A stretch of 64,000 nt of DNA from Cinnamomum chago (GCA_038049695.1 CP142452.1:93255501-93319500), one strand, 5' to 3'. Positions 21,961 to 35,456 are shown, counted from the first letter of the stretch. Numbers and translations: made by a program. Notes: a model not told the origin generated them from the letters alone.

Positions 21961-23232
21961 GACCAAATTGTTTATAGTAAGTGAAAATTTGAGTTTTGGA
22001 TTTTTGCGTGGACTAAGATCGCTTATGTGGTCATAGTTACTCCTTGTGTAGTTAAGACGAGTCATGAGGTAAATTGTGATTGATCTAAATGGAAGCCTAG
22101 TCGTTAAGGCTAATATTAGTGATATCTAAACCTTCATCAGTGTTAGCTAAGATTATCTAATGCACCATCTAATTAAAGTAATGTCATCCACAGTAACACA
22201 TGCATGGATAACAAACGTTTCACTCCTTTGTTGGTTTAGATGATTGTATTAGAGGGCATTACATAATGGTTTCTTAAACTCATTATTGAGCCACACTGAA
22301 TTGACATTGAACTCACATTAAATATGACATTGAATAATGAATAGTTACTAAATGTAACAATGAGTAAGTGATTAATCCTGCTGCAGCATATGGATTTGGG
22401 GCGTTCCGGAGCTCCGTGGTGATGCTAGTTGTCCCTGGCCCGGACACTAGTAAGTCCCACATATTCCGATCATATCTATGGGTATTGATTGTTGCCTTCC
22501 ATTTGGAAGATGAATCCTTCCTTTGAGGGAAGATGGTAAATTAAATGAAATGATGGTAACTTAAATAAAATGAAATGAAGGAATGAAAGTTATGGTAGTA
22601 ACCATCTCGTTTATTATCATTGTAGGAATTATCTGGACTTGTTTAGAATTGGAATTATTATTAAATAGATTGAATGAATTCAATATATATATATTAACAT
22701 GTGCTTTCACTAGATCTGTTTATACTTTGTTGAACCGTCGCGTTCACTAGTGTTACTGATGACATTACAGGCCCGATTGTCTCTGCCGGTCCTACAGCGC
22801 CCCCGGCGCCAGCGGAGGAGACCGCTCTGGTTCCTCCAAGAGGTCTAATCGAATGGAATGGACGGAATACCACTTGATATGGGTATTCGAGTGCAAAAGG
22901 AACTCTAGTATTTTGAGAAACGTTTTGAAACATTATTTTGTACATTCATTTATGGAATGTAATTAATTGTTATTGTATGGTGTTGAATATGCACCGATTG
23001 ACAAACTATGATGGAAGTGATACATGTATAAGGACTTTATTTTGTATACATGTAAATTGTAAATCGATTTTTGTCAAGTATAGATATTTCCGCAAAAATT
23101 GTGTAATTAACAGGTTTATTGAGAATGATATCCCTTGTGGATTCCGTTTTAACTTCGGTTAATTAGGGGTTTATGGGAGTAAGTATGGGCTCACGACTCG
23201 GGATTACTGTAATTCGGGCCCGGGTCGTGACA

Positions 23233-23583
23233 ATCCACCTCTTCTTCTATTGCTCCTTTGCTCTTCAGGTTTGGAGATGGATCTTGAGCCTAGGTGCCTC
23301 TCCCCATGTCCTTCATCTGTCAGCGACAATGATATGGTCTTCTTTATCTCAAGGCATTAATGGCCCTGGTAGATATCATGCTGCGGCAATCTTCTTCCAA
23401 GCAATTTAAGTGCTCTGGTCTCTCCGGAATGATTCGAAGCACCGGAACAGAAACCCCTCTCTGGTTAGAGCTCAGATCATCTTCTATGACCGGATGCGAG
23501 ACCTGGCCAGCTCACTGCAGGTGCCTGTTTATTCCCTTCCTCATCCTATCCTGTGTGGTCTGGGCCTGGGTTGAGCCCCTCTT
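23233..23583 (+). mobile_element. L1-type LINE, fragment 2
   Basis: The zf-RVT region continues from 17922: HLFFYCSFALQVWRW, then GPGRYHAAAIFFQAI and further typical L1 C-terminal text. The frame is disturbed near 23400. LTR C then splits the element at 23584 and the LINE resumes at 27057. Confidence 0.85.
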
Positions 23584-26500
23584 TGTAACATCCCGAAATT
23601 CCAAGGTTGTAATTAGCTTAGTTAATTGTGTTTTTAGCTAATTAAGCTCGTTATAAGCCAAACAGGTCCGATTAATCTTTAGGGTCGCGCGTGCGAAGTT
23701 GGGTTGAGATCCAAGCCCGTTTGGGTACAGTAGGGGTGTGTGTCGTTATTTCCAGAAAGTTCCGAGGGCTTTTTAGTAGTTTTCCACTTTTCAAGATTTT
23801 GGTACCGTTGGGTAGATGATTTTATTTCCTAAACGTTAGTCTTCTATCCCATCTCGATCCGGACCCTCGAACTCGACCCAAAACGTGACCAGGCCCAAAC
23901 CCATTTAAACTTCCCTTTCTCTCTCCTCATTCCTCTCTCTCTCTCCTCACTCATTTTCTCCTCTCCCCTCACTCCACGTGCATGGACAGTTGCCCCTCTC
24001 TTCCTTTATTCTTTCCTTCCTTCTCCCTTATCTTCTTTCTCCCTCCATTCTTCTTTCTCATTCACTCCTTCACAACAGCCGCCCTCCCCCTTTGGTTCTC
24101 TCTTCTCTCTCGTTCTCTCCATCTCACTCTCATCACCACCGCCGGACGACGTCGCCACCGGCCACCACCACCAAGCTCTCCATTCTCTTCTCCACTCTCT
24201 CATCTCATCTTTCATTTCTCTCACTCATCTCTCCCTCTTCCCAGCTCACACCAGCCCATCCCCCTCTCTTTCCTTTATTCTTCTTTCTCTCCTCCCTCAT
24301 CTCACTTCACTCACTGCCACCACCACTGAACCCACCTCACCATTTCTTTCTCTTCCTTCCTTTATTTCTTTTTCCTCCCATCTCTGTTTCTCTTTCCCGT
24401 TCTCTGTTTTTCCTTCTTGTTTCTCTTTCTTTATTTCTTCCTCTCTTTCCCTCTCATCCCACCTCATCTCACCTCTCCCTCACCTCACTCCACTCATGTT
24501 GACTTTTCTCCCCTCACCCATCTCACCATCTCACTTTCTCTCTCTCTCTCTCTCTCTCTAATTCATTCTCTGTTTCTTCATTCTCATTCTTTCTCCATTC
24601 TTTATTTCTCTCTATCTTCACTCTCCTCCTTGTCAATGGACCACCAAGAGCTATATCACCACTAATCAGTGGGCCACCAATCAAGTGGGCCCCATAACCT
24701 CCGATGATCATTATCATCTCCGCGTGGACCCCGTAAGCTCAATCATTTCCAATTTGCAAGCCACCACTCCATCCACCCATTTGTTTGGTAAGCTCTCATT
24801 CCCCTTAGGTTTGGTTTAATACACTTTGGGTGTAGAAATGTGTTTGGTAGCTTAGAGTTTCCCCTCTAGTACTTTTATATTTAATTTAGTTTTATTTTGT
24901 TGTTTATCCCTTAGGCTTGGTTTGTTGGACTATGGAGCTAGGATTTGTGGATTTGTGCACTTTCAACCAAAGGCAAGTAAATAGCTATATTAATACTGGA
25001 TATGTTTGTCTCCCTTGATTAGTATGAGAAAATCATGTTTTAGATGTTAATTGCTCAATTGATACCTTAGAGGTTTGAAAACATGATAATATGGTTTATT
25101 AGTTGAATGGAATGGATTTAGAGGTTAATGACCTGATTAGTTAGTTTTGTATATTGTAATTAGGTTGTTTCTATCTCTACTTGGACTGTTATTAGGTTCC
25201 AGAAGTTAGGAATGGAAAGGCCCCATTTCAGTGCAGAAACAGAGCCCAGGCCCTGTTTCCGCAGTTCACCCGGTTGACCGGCCAGGGACATCGGTCGACC
25301 GGCGACACAAGGTCAGGTTCCCAGGAACCTGACCAAAACACTATTTAGGATTTCTGTTTACAACTGCGGGTCGACCGGCCAGGGGCGCGGTCGACCGGGC
25401 AAACGTGAAGGAGGTCGACCTGGCTCCTGCAGGACGACCGGGCAAACATGAAGGAGGTCGACCTGGCTCCTGCAGGACGACCGGACCCCCTTTGTACTAG
25501 GTCGACCGGCCAAGGGGCGGGTCGACCGAGCCAACTATAAATTCCTTATGAGAAGGGATTTTTACCCCATTGTTGGGTGGACTTTGATGGAACTTTGGAT
25601 ACCCCTTTGCGGACTCATTTGACTTATTGTGAGGACGTCTTGAGCCGGCGTTCGTCACTGTCGATCCAGTTGCATCGGAAGTTAACCTAGTTCAATCTTG
25701 AATGGTATGGGACAACGGGATACTCTTCTTTAAATCTATGCACGAAGATTGTTCGTCCGAGTATCGCGAACCCTAACCCCTTCGTTGACTGAATAGGTTG
25801 TGCGATGCTTCAGGGTTGACACTTTACTTAGGATTGGATTGTTTATTATTTTCGATTTTGAATGGTACCTTCGGGTACTATCTTCTACATGTGATGAGCA
25901 TGTTCTTTAGTTTCGTTTGCTTTACTTTATTAGAGGATTACTTTGAGAACTTAGATGATGGACTTAGGATCCCCTTTGTTGTTTCGTTTGTTTCGATGTT
26001 CGTTTGAAGTGTTGAGGCTAGGAAGCTTTGATTGTCAGGCTTAAAGAGGACTACTATTGATATTTGTTTGGGATTTGATTTGATTTGGAATAAAGTAGTT
26101 CTCTATTGTTATTGAATCTTGTTCGCGCAAGAAGCCTAGCCCTTCACCGATGTTTTAGGATTCTTTGTATCAGGCACCACTCAGCTGTTAACGTTCAACA
26201 CAGTTGGGGCACCATCTGTGAGAAGACTGTTACTATCCTCGGGTTGTTTGATCCTTGAAGCGAGATAGAGCTAGAGCTCACGGAGCCCGAGCTACTTGAG
26301 CTGAGAGTTGTTTGTTCCTCGAGTTGTTTGATCCTCGTAGCAAGATAGAGCCAGAGCTACTTGAGCTATGGGTTGTTTGGATATTGGATACTGGGTTTTT
26401 ATCCCATTTGATGATATATATTGGCATATGTGGACCGCCTACTTTGATAGTTTATTTATGATTCGAATGCACGGCATCTCTTACGATCAAAGTGCTATGC

Positions 26501-27056
26501 ATATCTTATAATCATGTTTATCGTTTACTCTCTTTAGTACTGCATATCTATGGTGATTTATATATCTATTGTCTTGCCATCCGTTGTGTTGATGATGCTA
26601 CTCTTGGTGAATAGGTACCGAGTACATCTACTTTTGGGAAAGTGGAGGCGTCGCTTCAGGCAGTTTAGCCTGATGGTGAGTACGAGTTGTGTGTCGACGG
26701 TATTGTCGTCATGACCAGCACACGAGTGCCTTCATATTTTGGTTAGTTCGTATTTATTCTCTTTTGGCTTAGGTTTTGTTAGAGGCCATTAATTAATATA
26801 CTTTTGTTATCTTTTAGCTAAACTGAAACTATAGAAAAGAAAGATGTGCATACTCTGAAATGTTATATTGTATCATCTGTTTAATTATGATGTTTCGCTG
26901 TGTTTTATGGTTACCGAGGAAATATTTATACCTCACCGCGGACTTACGATCCTATGGGACATGATTAGGGCAAGTTACATTTGATTAATGTTGGGAAAAG
27001 TTTTAATTGACCCTAATCTCACGCATAACCCCGGTTTCACTTTTGGGGGCGTGACA
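23584..27056 (+). mobile_element. Solo LTR C (long Ty3-type LTR, 3473 bp)
   Basis: It starts TGTAACATCCCGAAATTCC and ends TTTTGGGGGCGTGACA, flanked by perfect CTCTT duplications (23579-23583 and 27057-27061). It has no gag/pol and no partner LTR. A CT-rich leader of about 700 bp (23915-24620), AAAGGCAAGTAAAT near 24967, a GGTCGACC array at 25262-25531, and CTCACCGCGGACTTACGATC near the 3' end mirror the B family, although the rest is not alignable by eye. CT-rich open frames in the leader are not genes. Confidence 0.9.
25262..25531. repeat. GGTCGACC array in LTR C
   Basis: About seven exact GGTCGACC and three variants lie in 270 bp, in complementary pairs such as GCGGGTCGACCGGCC and GCGGTCGACCGGGC. 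One unit of about 40 bp (GGAGGTCGACCTGGCTCC and what follows) is repeated twice in tandem with no change. Confidence 0.8.
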
Positions 27057-27515
27057 CTCTTGGTCCTAGCTCTGCCTCTGTGCAGTTAGTTCTGCGCCAT
27101 GCTGGTTGGTTCAATGCTTTGTTGCAGTGCTTGTGCCCTGATGGGTTGCCTTCTCTGTTTAATGTAGTGCTGTGCTTCTTGTTCATCTCCTGCAGTGATG
27201 CTGTGTAGTGCTTTGCTGTGTTTTTCCTTGTGTGAGCTGCGTTGTGGCTTTTGCTGGCTTTGCTGTCTTCCTGCTGCTGGCTTTGTTGCTCTCCGTTTTG
27301 CTGTGTCTTTCTTTTCTTTTGTGGGTGCTTTCTTTCTGTCGCTGGTTTGTGTTGTCCTGCTGGCTTTTTTGTTGGTTTGAGCCCCTCCTGTCTTGGGGTG
27401 GCTTTTTTGGTTGTTTTCTTTGGTTCATATTCTTTCTTCTCTTTGTCCCGGGGGCTTTGCCCTTTTTCTTCTTTTAATATAAATTTACCATTAAGCGAAA
27501 AAAAAAAAAAAAAAA
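27057..27515 (+). mobile_element. L1-type LINE, 3' end with poly(A)
   Basis: GT-rich 3' sequence follows LTR C and closes with AATATAAATTTACC, then a run of about 18 A (27497-27515), the normal end of a plant L1. Long open frames on either strand here are composition artefacts. IPK-flank DNA resumes at 27516 with CTTCATTCATGAGGGC, which pairs with the inverse of about 53455-53470. Confidence 0.85.
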
Positions 27516-27663
27516 ACTTCATTCATGAGGGCTATTAGGAAGGACGAACCATGGATGAATTACGTCCCCATGCAGCATCTTGTTCAGGTAACCCTACCTG
27601 AGTTTAGTATTTGATTATGGTCCACATGACACGGAATTAGTTGAGAGACAGATATGGGTCCGT

Positions 27664-30600
27664 TTGGAGAATCGGATAACGTCCAAGCCAGTCATCAGAA
27701 ATGGACCTGGTTATCTCCCCGGTAAGAGCTCTCAAAGAGTGACTGGTACCTGCCTGTATATAACAAGGAGTGAGCTTACTACCTATATGTTGATTGACAG
27801 TTGGTATCATCAAATTGCAGATATTCCATCTGTTACCCAAGACACTTCAAAATGGGTGTCACAAGAAAGTGCGGCACTTCAATTTCAAGTAAAAAGGTGT
27901 ATCAGACGTACCCAAAGCCATAATTAGGTAACTTGAACTATTCTTACCTTCACTATGTAGACATCGATTCCAAGTTTTGCTATCATCGCTGCTTCTGATA
28001 TTTTGGTCGCCATCCCCCAAGTTGTATCGTGAGATGCCTCTGTAATTTCAACTGTTGAGACACCATCAAGATGGATGAGAATACTTGTTGAAATAGCCAA
28101 AGGAAACTGAAACTGTCTTTACTAGTTTAATGACATTTTAATCCTAGATTTTTTTTAGATTCGATCCAACGGTGAGTGAAGGTTCAATGAGTGTCAAATT
28201 CGACCAGATGCTAGATCATGGGATGAAAAGAATATCAAAGGATCTAAAGGTGGGCCCAAATGGACCCCACAGTGCTGGACTGTATTTGCAATAGTCATAG
28301 GAGAACATGTCCCCTAGAAAGACAAAAATAGGAATGGTTTGACATCCCACTAATAAATTGATTAAAAGGGAACTCAACTGATGCAATGTTTTAGTTCTTG
28401 GCTAATAATTGGTTGCACCCATTCGATATATGGCTTGCATCACTGTACAGTACAAAAGGTGGAGATGGATTGAACCATGCTCTTGGTGTCACTTGTCAGT
28501 GGAATGTTTCCATATAATCATAGAAAAAGGACAATGTGCAAATGAAAGTAAAGCTCCACCTTCTTTATTTGTCTAGAGTACGGGTTTCACAATTGACCAA
28601 CTCCCATCTTCACCTACAGCTGTAACAGTTTGAAACTTGAAATCAGTTCTACCGGGACCATTGTAATCCCAGCTCCTAAAAGGTAAAATCATAACAAGAA
28701 AAGCCAATTGAAAAGCCAGCGCCTATGTGAAATGGCAATGTGAAAAGGAAAATTTACGTATGAAAAACACTGGAGAAGCATTTGACTTGAATTGCTGTGC
28801 ATGTCCACGCTCACCAATCTCTCTTAACAGCACTGCATTAGAGTCTTGTGGGGGGCGATCGTATACTCCTAAAACATCAGTCTATATTGTACAATATAAA
28901 GAAAAGCATGAAAAAATGGTTCAACACATTCAGACGAGCACAATGATAAAACCAAGTGATTGTCAAATACGAAGAAAATAATATCAGCAATTACTGTCAA
29001 AAACATATATTATGACCAAAACTGTGGATACAAGGAAGACAACATATTTGGGGGCAAAGCAGCTGAGCCAGATGGCGTATAATCACATCGCCACTCAAAA
29101 TGGTGCAACCCTGCTCACTTAACCCAGTGTACTGTTAGTAACAGATAACAAAATATAGCAGCGATCACTTGGTAAAAAATTATTAAGTGACCATTTGGCT
29201 AACTTGCACTGCTGTAAATAGCCACACTACGGACTAATCTCCTTCAAGCAAGTAAAAATATACTCAGGAACTTATCAAGTTAAAGAGAATGAACCTGTAG
29301 GTCGTCAAACACTGCATCTCCGTGCAAAACCTAGAAAAGAAAAGAGTTATCAGATGTCTATTTCACTGTGCTAGGGTACCAAGTTTTAGATTAAAATCAA
29401 CAATAAATTAAAAGCTCAGGCGCTGGACACATTTAGTCTTCTGGGTTCTGCACTTAACTTGCATGAGTGATGAAAACTTGTTGGTTGTTTGCTATTTTTA
29501 TTTGAATAGTAAGATTCAGGATAAAGAATCTATAACTCCGAGCAAGTTATTTTTTAACATTGGCTGAAACAACTCGAGTGTTAGAAAACAGCTAAAAGTT
29601 TATACTAACAGGCAACAGTGTCACTTCCTTTCTCACAATTATTGGGTCATTTTCCACTGCATACTTTTTTTTATTGGTAACTAGTATTTCTTATCAGAAT
29701 ATAGTACTGTAGTTAGTGAATTGATAGTATTGCACTATTATTAGTACTAATTATGATTTGTAAAATCCATTAATTAGCATTAGTAGCATTAGTATTAGTA
29801 TATATAACCATTGGGTTTGGCATTTACTAATACAAAATCATTAACTCTGTCTTTCTAATAAGTATGATTATGCAATTTTATTAATGTTATTACAAATTTA
29901 ACTGATCCTATTGAGTATGAAGTAGCCATGGAACAAACAGTTCATGTAGTATTAATCACACCAGAGCTGTTAAATTTATTAGGCTGAAATGAGAATTGTT
30001 TTATTGGCTAGATGCGGTGCATCTTAAGTGAGATTTGATGATTAATATTGTCAAATTCCTTTCTTTCCCTGTGCTTGCTTGACAGAAGGAATGGTGTAAA
30101 TGTCATATGGTATTGTGCAAGATGCCAATCACCTCAAGCTGAGGTATGACATTGCCTAAAAATTGCAAGAATCAATCATGCGTACAATTCTACATATGAT
30201 CCCTTTTATATTTTCTTTGTTTAAAATGCCATACGTTGGGAAGAATTGAGTCTAGGACTTTCATAAGTCGGCTACAGTTTTGAAACCTCACAAGCAATGG
30301 AGTTGAAATATACAACCAAGAATTGTAAAATGGACACCTAAAGAGTGATAGAGAATACTCCAGGCCCATCTCATTCTAGGCCCATACCTTGTACCTTGAC
30401 TGGGTTTGGGGGTATTCTGGTTGTAACAAATCCACATCATTCATACTGTTGTAATGATCTCCCAATATCTTCTCACCTAATCCAACTGTATGATACTATA
30501 TATGTTCAATACACTTATCCAAATGAATCAAGCAAGATATTTGGATTTCAATCAAACTGTTACAAGTTTATGGAGCCCTCTCGATTCAAAAAGGGAAACT

Positions 30601-33600
30601 CTGTGACAAGATTCCTGCATCGTCTTCTTCCTTTCTCAGCATCTCAAAATGGCTTCCTCAGCCTCACCCTCCACCACTCTAGCATCATCCTCTACCACAC
30701 CCAATCTTGTGATTTCCAACATTGCCAATCTCATTCCCATCAAGTTGGATAGCACCAACTTTTTACTCTGGAAATCTCGGTTCCGCCCAATCCTGCGCAG
30801 CCATCATCTTGAGCATTTCATCGATGGCTCCACTCCAGTCCCACCCAAGGAAATCACTGCTGCAGATGGCAAATGACTCCCAATCACGCCTTCTCTGCGT
30901 GGTTCGAACGGGACCAGACGCTACTGTCATGGATTAATGCCACGCTTTCAGATTCTGCTCTTCCTTATATTGTTGGAAAAGATACTGCAAAGGATGCTTG
31001 GGAATCCTTGGAACACAGGTATGGATCTCTCACTCGTTCTCATGTCATTGAACTCAAAAAACGCTTGCAGCATGTGAAGAAGGGTTCTTCCACAATGCAA
31101 GAGTATCTGCATCAACTTAAGGTGATCTCCGATCAACTTGCCACATGTGGATCTCCGGTGAGCGAGGATGATCTTATTCTCCATATATACCTTATCAGGT
31201 CTTCCTTCAGTTTATCGCCCTTTTCAAACCTCCAGTCGCACAAGGTCAAGGCATGACCCAGTCTCTGTAGAGGAACTTCACACTCTTCTTGTTTGTGAAA
31301 AGCTTAGTCTTGCCGAAGATGTTACTGGTGGCACCGCCACTGCATTTGCCGCCAGCAAGTCTACATCAGTCCCTCCTAGCCGGTCCACTACTGTGCCAAA
31401 CCAGTATCAACGCAGGAACAATCATCCTTCCTCTCGTCAATATCGGAGTTCAAACAATCGTCCAAACCATTCATTTGAATCTTCCGGCCAGCGCAACCGC
31501 AACAGGGAAATAGTTCCGGTGCCTCTCGACCCGTCCCACATGTCAGATTTGTGGGAAAATTGGTCAACTTGCAATCGATTGTTATCATGGCATGGATTTT
31601 GCTTTCCAAGGGCGTCACCCTCCTCAAAAGCTCGCTGCTATGGTGGCCTCACATCAGCCCAACTCGTCTCAGTCTTAGTATTCTGATACTGGTGCTACCC
31701 ATCATGTCACTTCTGACTTGGATAATCTCACCGTTCACACTCCGTATCATGGTTTTGATTCCGTCCAAGTGGGTAATGGGCTGCTCTTTCTACCTCTAAT
31801 ACTGGTACAACTACTTTGAACACACCATGGTCAAAATTTTCTCTTCATAATGTTTTGCATTGTCCTCACGCTTTCACTAATTTAATATCTGTGCCACAGT
31901 TTTCACGTGATAATTATTGTTATTTTTGTTTTGATGACAATGGTTTTTGTGTGAAGGACAAAACTACGGGGAAGATGCTTTTCCAAGGCCCAATTGAACA
32001 TGGACTTTACCCTACTCATTCCGCCCCTTCATCAGTACTCTCAAATAACAACATCAAGCCATCACTTTTCAGTCACTACGTCTCCATTGACATCTGGCAC
32101 TGTCATCTGGGCCATCCGTCTTCAACCCTCCAGCAAGCTATTTTATCTACATTATCTTCTTCTAATAAACATGTGCAAACAGTATGTTCTTACTGTCGTT
32201 TGGGCCAAAGTTCAAACCTTTCTTTCTCTTTATCTACCTCTGTTTCTCATAAGCCTTTAGACCTTATTCATTGTGATGTATGGGGTCCTTCCCCCGTAAG
32301 CTCAATAAGTGATTATCGGTTTTATGTTATTTTTGTGGATGATTGCACTCGGTATTGCTGGATTTATCCGTTATGCTTTAAATCTGAGGTCTTTCAAACT
32401 TTCTGCACCTTTAAAAATTATGTTGAACGTTTCTTTGAATCCAAAATTAAAGTGTTTCAATCAGATGGGGGAGGTGAATTTGTCAATACATCATTTAAGC
32501 TTTTATTTTCTTCCACTAGTATTATTCACCAATTATCTTGCCCACACACACCTGAGCAAAATGGCGTGGCAGAACGTAAACATCGTCATATTGTTGAAAC
32601 TAGGATTTCTCTTTTGCCCCACTCCACCTTACCATCAAAATATTGGTTTGAAGCTTTTAATACGGCTGTTTATTTAATCAATCGGCTGCCCATTGTCTCA
32701 AAAGTCTCACCATATGAAGCTTTATATCATGCAACCCCTGACTACAACTATCTTCGCATTTTTGGCTGTGCATGTTACCCATATGGTTATGACCTTATCA
32801 GCCTCGTAAGCTTAATTTCAAATCAATTAAATGTGTTTTTCTGGGTTATAGTCTTACCCATAAAGGCTATCGCTGCCTAGATCCCTCTACAGGTCATCTC
32901 TATATTTACAGGCATACCTTTCCTTTTAGCATGGCTCCACCCAATTCCTCTTCCTCCTCTGTCCCTGACCCTCACGCCATTTTTGGCACTCTCCACCTAT
33001 GGCTTCCCACACACACTCCACCTCCACAAATTGAACATTTGTCTAAAGTCACACCCACCTCATGTGCCACCACATGTATCAACCAAAGTGCCAACACAGT
33101 TACCTTACCCACCTTAGGTGTCACCCCAGAAAGCAATCTTGACAGATCCTTGGCCGAGCCCATTACAAATGGCTCCAATTTTCCACCTGCACCGTCCCCT
33201 ATCAGTCAGCTCTCTGACCATCAGCCCCCATCTCCCTCCATAGTGCAAATCAATCCTAACAACTCACCAACTCAGCCCACATGCTACTTGCAGCAGCCCC
33301 ATTCCAACACCACCTCCTCCTCCTCCTCTTCCTACTCGGACTCATTCAATGTGCACCAGGTCTCAGTTGGGCATATTTAAGAAAAAGGCATGGCTTAGCA
33401 CAAAACATCATCTTCCATGTGCATTCTTGGCTGCATCCCAGCCAACAGAAACCACATGTTATATACAGGCAGTAAAATCTCCAGAATGGCGGGTCGCAAT
33501 GGATATGGAATTTACATCTTTACAGCGCACTGGGACTTGGACATTGGTACCACATGAGTCAAACATGAATGTGGTTGGTTGCAAATGGGTGTACCATTTA

Positions 33601-35456
33601 AAACGCAATCCCGATGGATCCATCAATCGTTATAGAGCCCGCTTAGTTGCAAAGGGGTTTAATCAGTAGCCTGGTGTTGATTTTGTTGATACTTTCAGCC
33701 CAGTGGTCAAGCACACTACTATTCGCATGGTCCTTGCACTGGCTACTGCTTACAATTGGCCCCTTCGTCAATTAGATGTTGAATGTGCCTTCTTGCATGG
33801 TGATCTTCGTGAAACTGTATTCATGGCTCAACCACAGGGCTACATAGACTCCACCAAACCTACTCATGTGTGTCGTATGATAAAATCTATTTATGGCTTG
33901 CGTCAGGCACCGCGGGCATGGTATGAGAAATTTTCAAGTAAACTATTGGACTTGGGCTTTCTCCTATCTATATCAGACCCATCTCTTTTTGTTCGCAAAG
34001 ACAATGATTGTATTATCTATCTTTTAATTTATGTGGATGATATTATCATTAATGGCAACAACACTACCATCATTGATCGTCTCATCTCACAACTAGGGCC
34101 ACACTTCAAGATGAAGGACCTGGGCAAGTTAACATATTTTCTTGGCATTGAAGTTCAATGCAACAACCATGGATTATTTTTATCCCAAGAAAAATATATT
34201 ACGGATCTTCTTCTCAAGACTGACATGGTAGGTTGCAAACCAATTGGCTCACCAGCATCCAGGGCTAAACTTAGTCCAACTGATGGGTCCCCTTTAGACG
34301 AACCCTCTGCATATTGCAGCATTGTGGGCGCCCTTCAATATGTCACACTGACTCGCCCTAGTATATGTTTTGTTGTCAATCAAGTTTGTCAGTTCATGCA
34401 TGCCCCAACTGACATTCATATGACTGTCGTCAAAAGGATTCTTTGGTTTCTTAAAGGTACTATACAATGTGGATTAATTTTCAAGCCAGGCCCATTTTCT
34501 CTCCAAGCCTATTGTGATGCTGATTGGACTGGTTCTCCATTTGATAGACCCTCCACTGGTGGTTTTTGTGTTTTCTTAGGCCCAAACCCAATTTCTTGGA
34601 GTGCCAAAAAGCAACCCACAGTGGCCCGCTCGTCCACTGAGGCTGAATATCGTTGCTTGGCTCATATTGCAGTCGAGGTCGCTTGGTTATGTTCTCTATT
34701 ACGTGATCTTCACATTCTTTTGTCTATTATTCCAGTCATTTGGTGTGACAATGTTAGTGCTATTTCTATGGCTTTCAACCCAGTTTTTCATGCTAGGACT
34801 AAACACATTGAGATAGATTACCACTTTGTCCGTGAGAAAGTGGCCCACAAGCAACTTGAGGTCCGGTTCATCTCTACCTTGGATCAAGTAGCGGATATCT
34901 TCACTAAAGGACTTCATTCAACGCGCGTTCGTGATCTACAAGTCAAGCTTTGCGTCCGGCCTCGTCTGCATCAGCTTGAAGGGGGGTGATAGAGAATACT
35001 CCAGGCCCATCTCATTCTAGGCCCATACCTTGTACCTTGACTGGGTCTGGATATTCTGGTTGTAACAAATCCACATCATTCAGACTGTTGTAATGATCTC
35101 CCAATATCTTCTCACCTTATCCAACTGTATGATACTATATATGTTCAATACACTTATCCAAATGAATCAAGCAAGATATTTGGATTTCAATCAAATTGTT
35201 ACAAGTTTAAAGAGTCCTCTTCTTAAAATGGATTATCCAACAGAAAAGCCACCATGTAACACACACACACACACACACAAAAAAAGGGATCAAAGTTGCC
35301 TAGAACATCAAATCAAAGGTTAATATATTTAAAATGGAAAGGATACAATGATTGAAATGGACTAGCAAATTGATTTTATACACAAGGAATCAAACTTACA
35401 GGGACAAAACCAGAGTCAATAGTTTTGGACAGCTAAAAAATATCAGCATGAGCTAT
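27664..35456 (-). pseudogene. Isopentenyl phosphate kinase pseudogene, exons 6-12 only
   Basis: An inverted partial copy of the IPK gene at 42709-51987. Exon counterparts on the minus strand: exon 6 35400-35456, exon 7 29295-29330, exon 8 about 29032-29110, exon 9 28815-28881, exon 10 28563-28619, exon 11 27948-28051, exon 12 about 27664-27753. Exons 1-5 are absent because the duplicated segment begins in intron 5. Exon 6 has an in-frame TAG in place of a Gln codon, exon 8 carries one extra C, and exon 10 has a TAG in place of a Glu codon and a changed donor. The end of exon 12 is rearranged and the true stop region is gone. Exon 11 ends in VYIVK, as in other plant IPKs, whereas the intact gene has VYIVM. 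A Copia element sits in intron 6. It is certainly non-functional as a kinase. Confidence 0.92.
30346..35209 (+). mobile_element. Ty1/Copia retrotransposon, structurally full length (Ale-like?)
   Basis: LTRs lie at 30346-30570 and 34987-35209 (about 225 bp, beginning TGATAGAGAATACTCC). The 5-bp duplications AAGAG are at 30341-30345 and 35210-35214. Parts in order: gag-like region from about 30649, integrase region within about 31816-32880, reverse transcriptase and RNase H within about 33349-34989, and a GAAGGGGGG polypurine tract before the 3' LTR. The two LTRs differ at about five positions (about 2 %), so it is fairly young. The coding region is broken in several places, so it is a fossil. 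Short LTRs and gag style suggest the Ale lineage. The matching intron of the intact IPK gene lacks it. Confidence 0.9.

Larger units (their letters stand above)
17923..23232 (+). mobile_element. Solo LTR A (Ty3-type), interrupted by LTR B2
   Basis: It begins TGTTACACCCCGACCC and ends CGGGCCCGGGTCGTGACA, typical of long Del/Tekay-type plant LTRs. The flanks ATCAA (17918-17922) and ATCCA (23233-23237) are a 5-bp duplication with one mismatch. Without the nested LTR B2 and its 5-bp target duplication, its own length is about 2.4 kb. It carries no gag/pol. Inside are a leader with CAAGTAAGTAC near 21400 and a dense array of GGCTAGCCGC / GCTAACCGCC motifs at about 21700-21960. The insertion lies inside the LINE reading frame: joined without it, the LINE reads DDIHLFFYCSF. 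Confidence 0.85.

Noticed and set aside
23915-24665. Long open frames rich in Ser, Leu, Pro and Phe
   Set aside because: Caused by the CT-rich leader of LTR C; low complexity, open in several frames, no protein features.
27037-27538. Open frames on both strands, one Lys/Gln-rich and one Leu/Phe/Cys-rich
   Set aside because: They lie in the GT-rich 3' UTR of the L1 LINE and its complement; composition effect.
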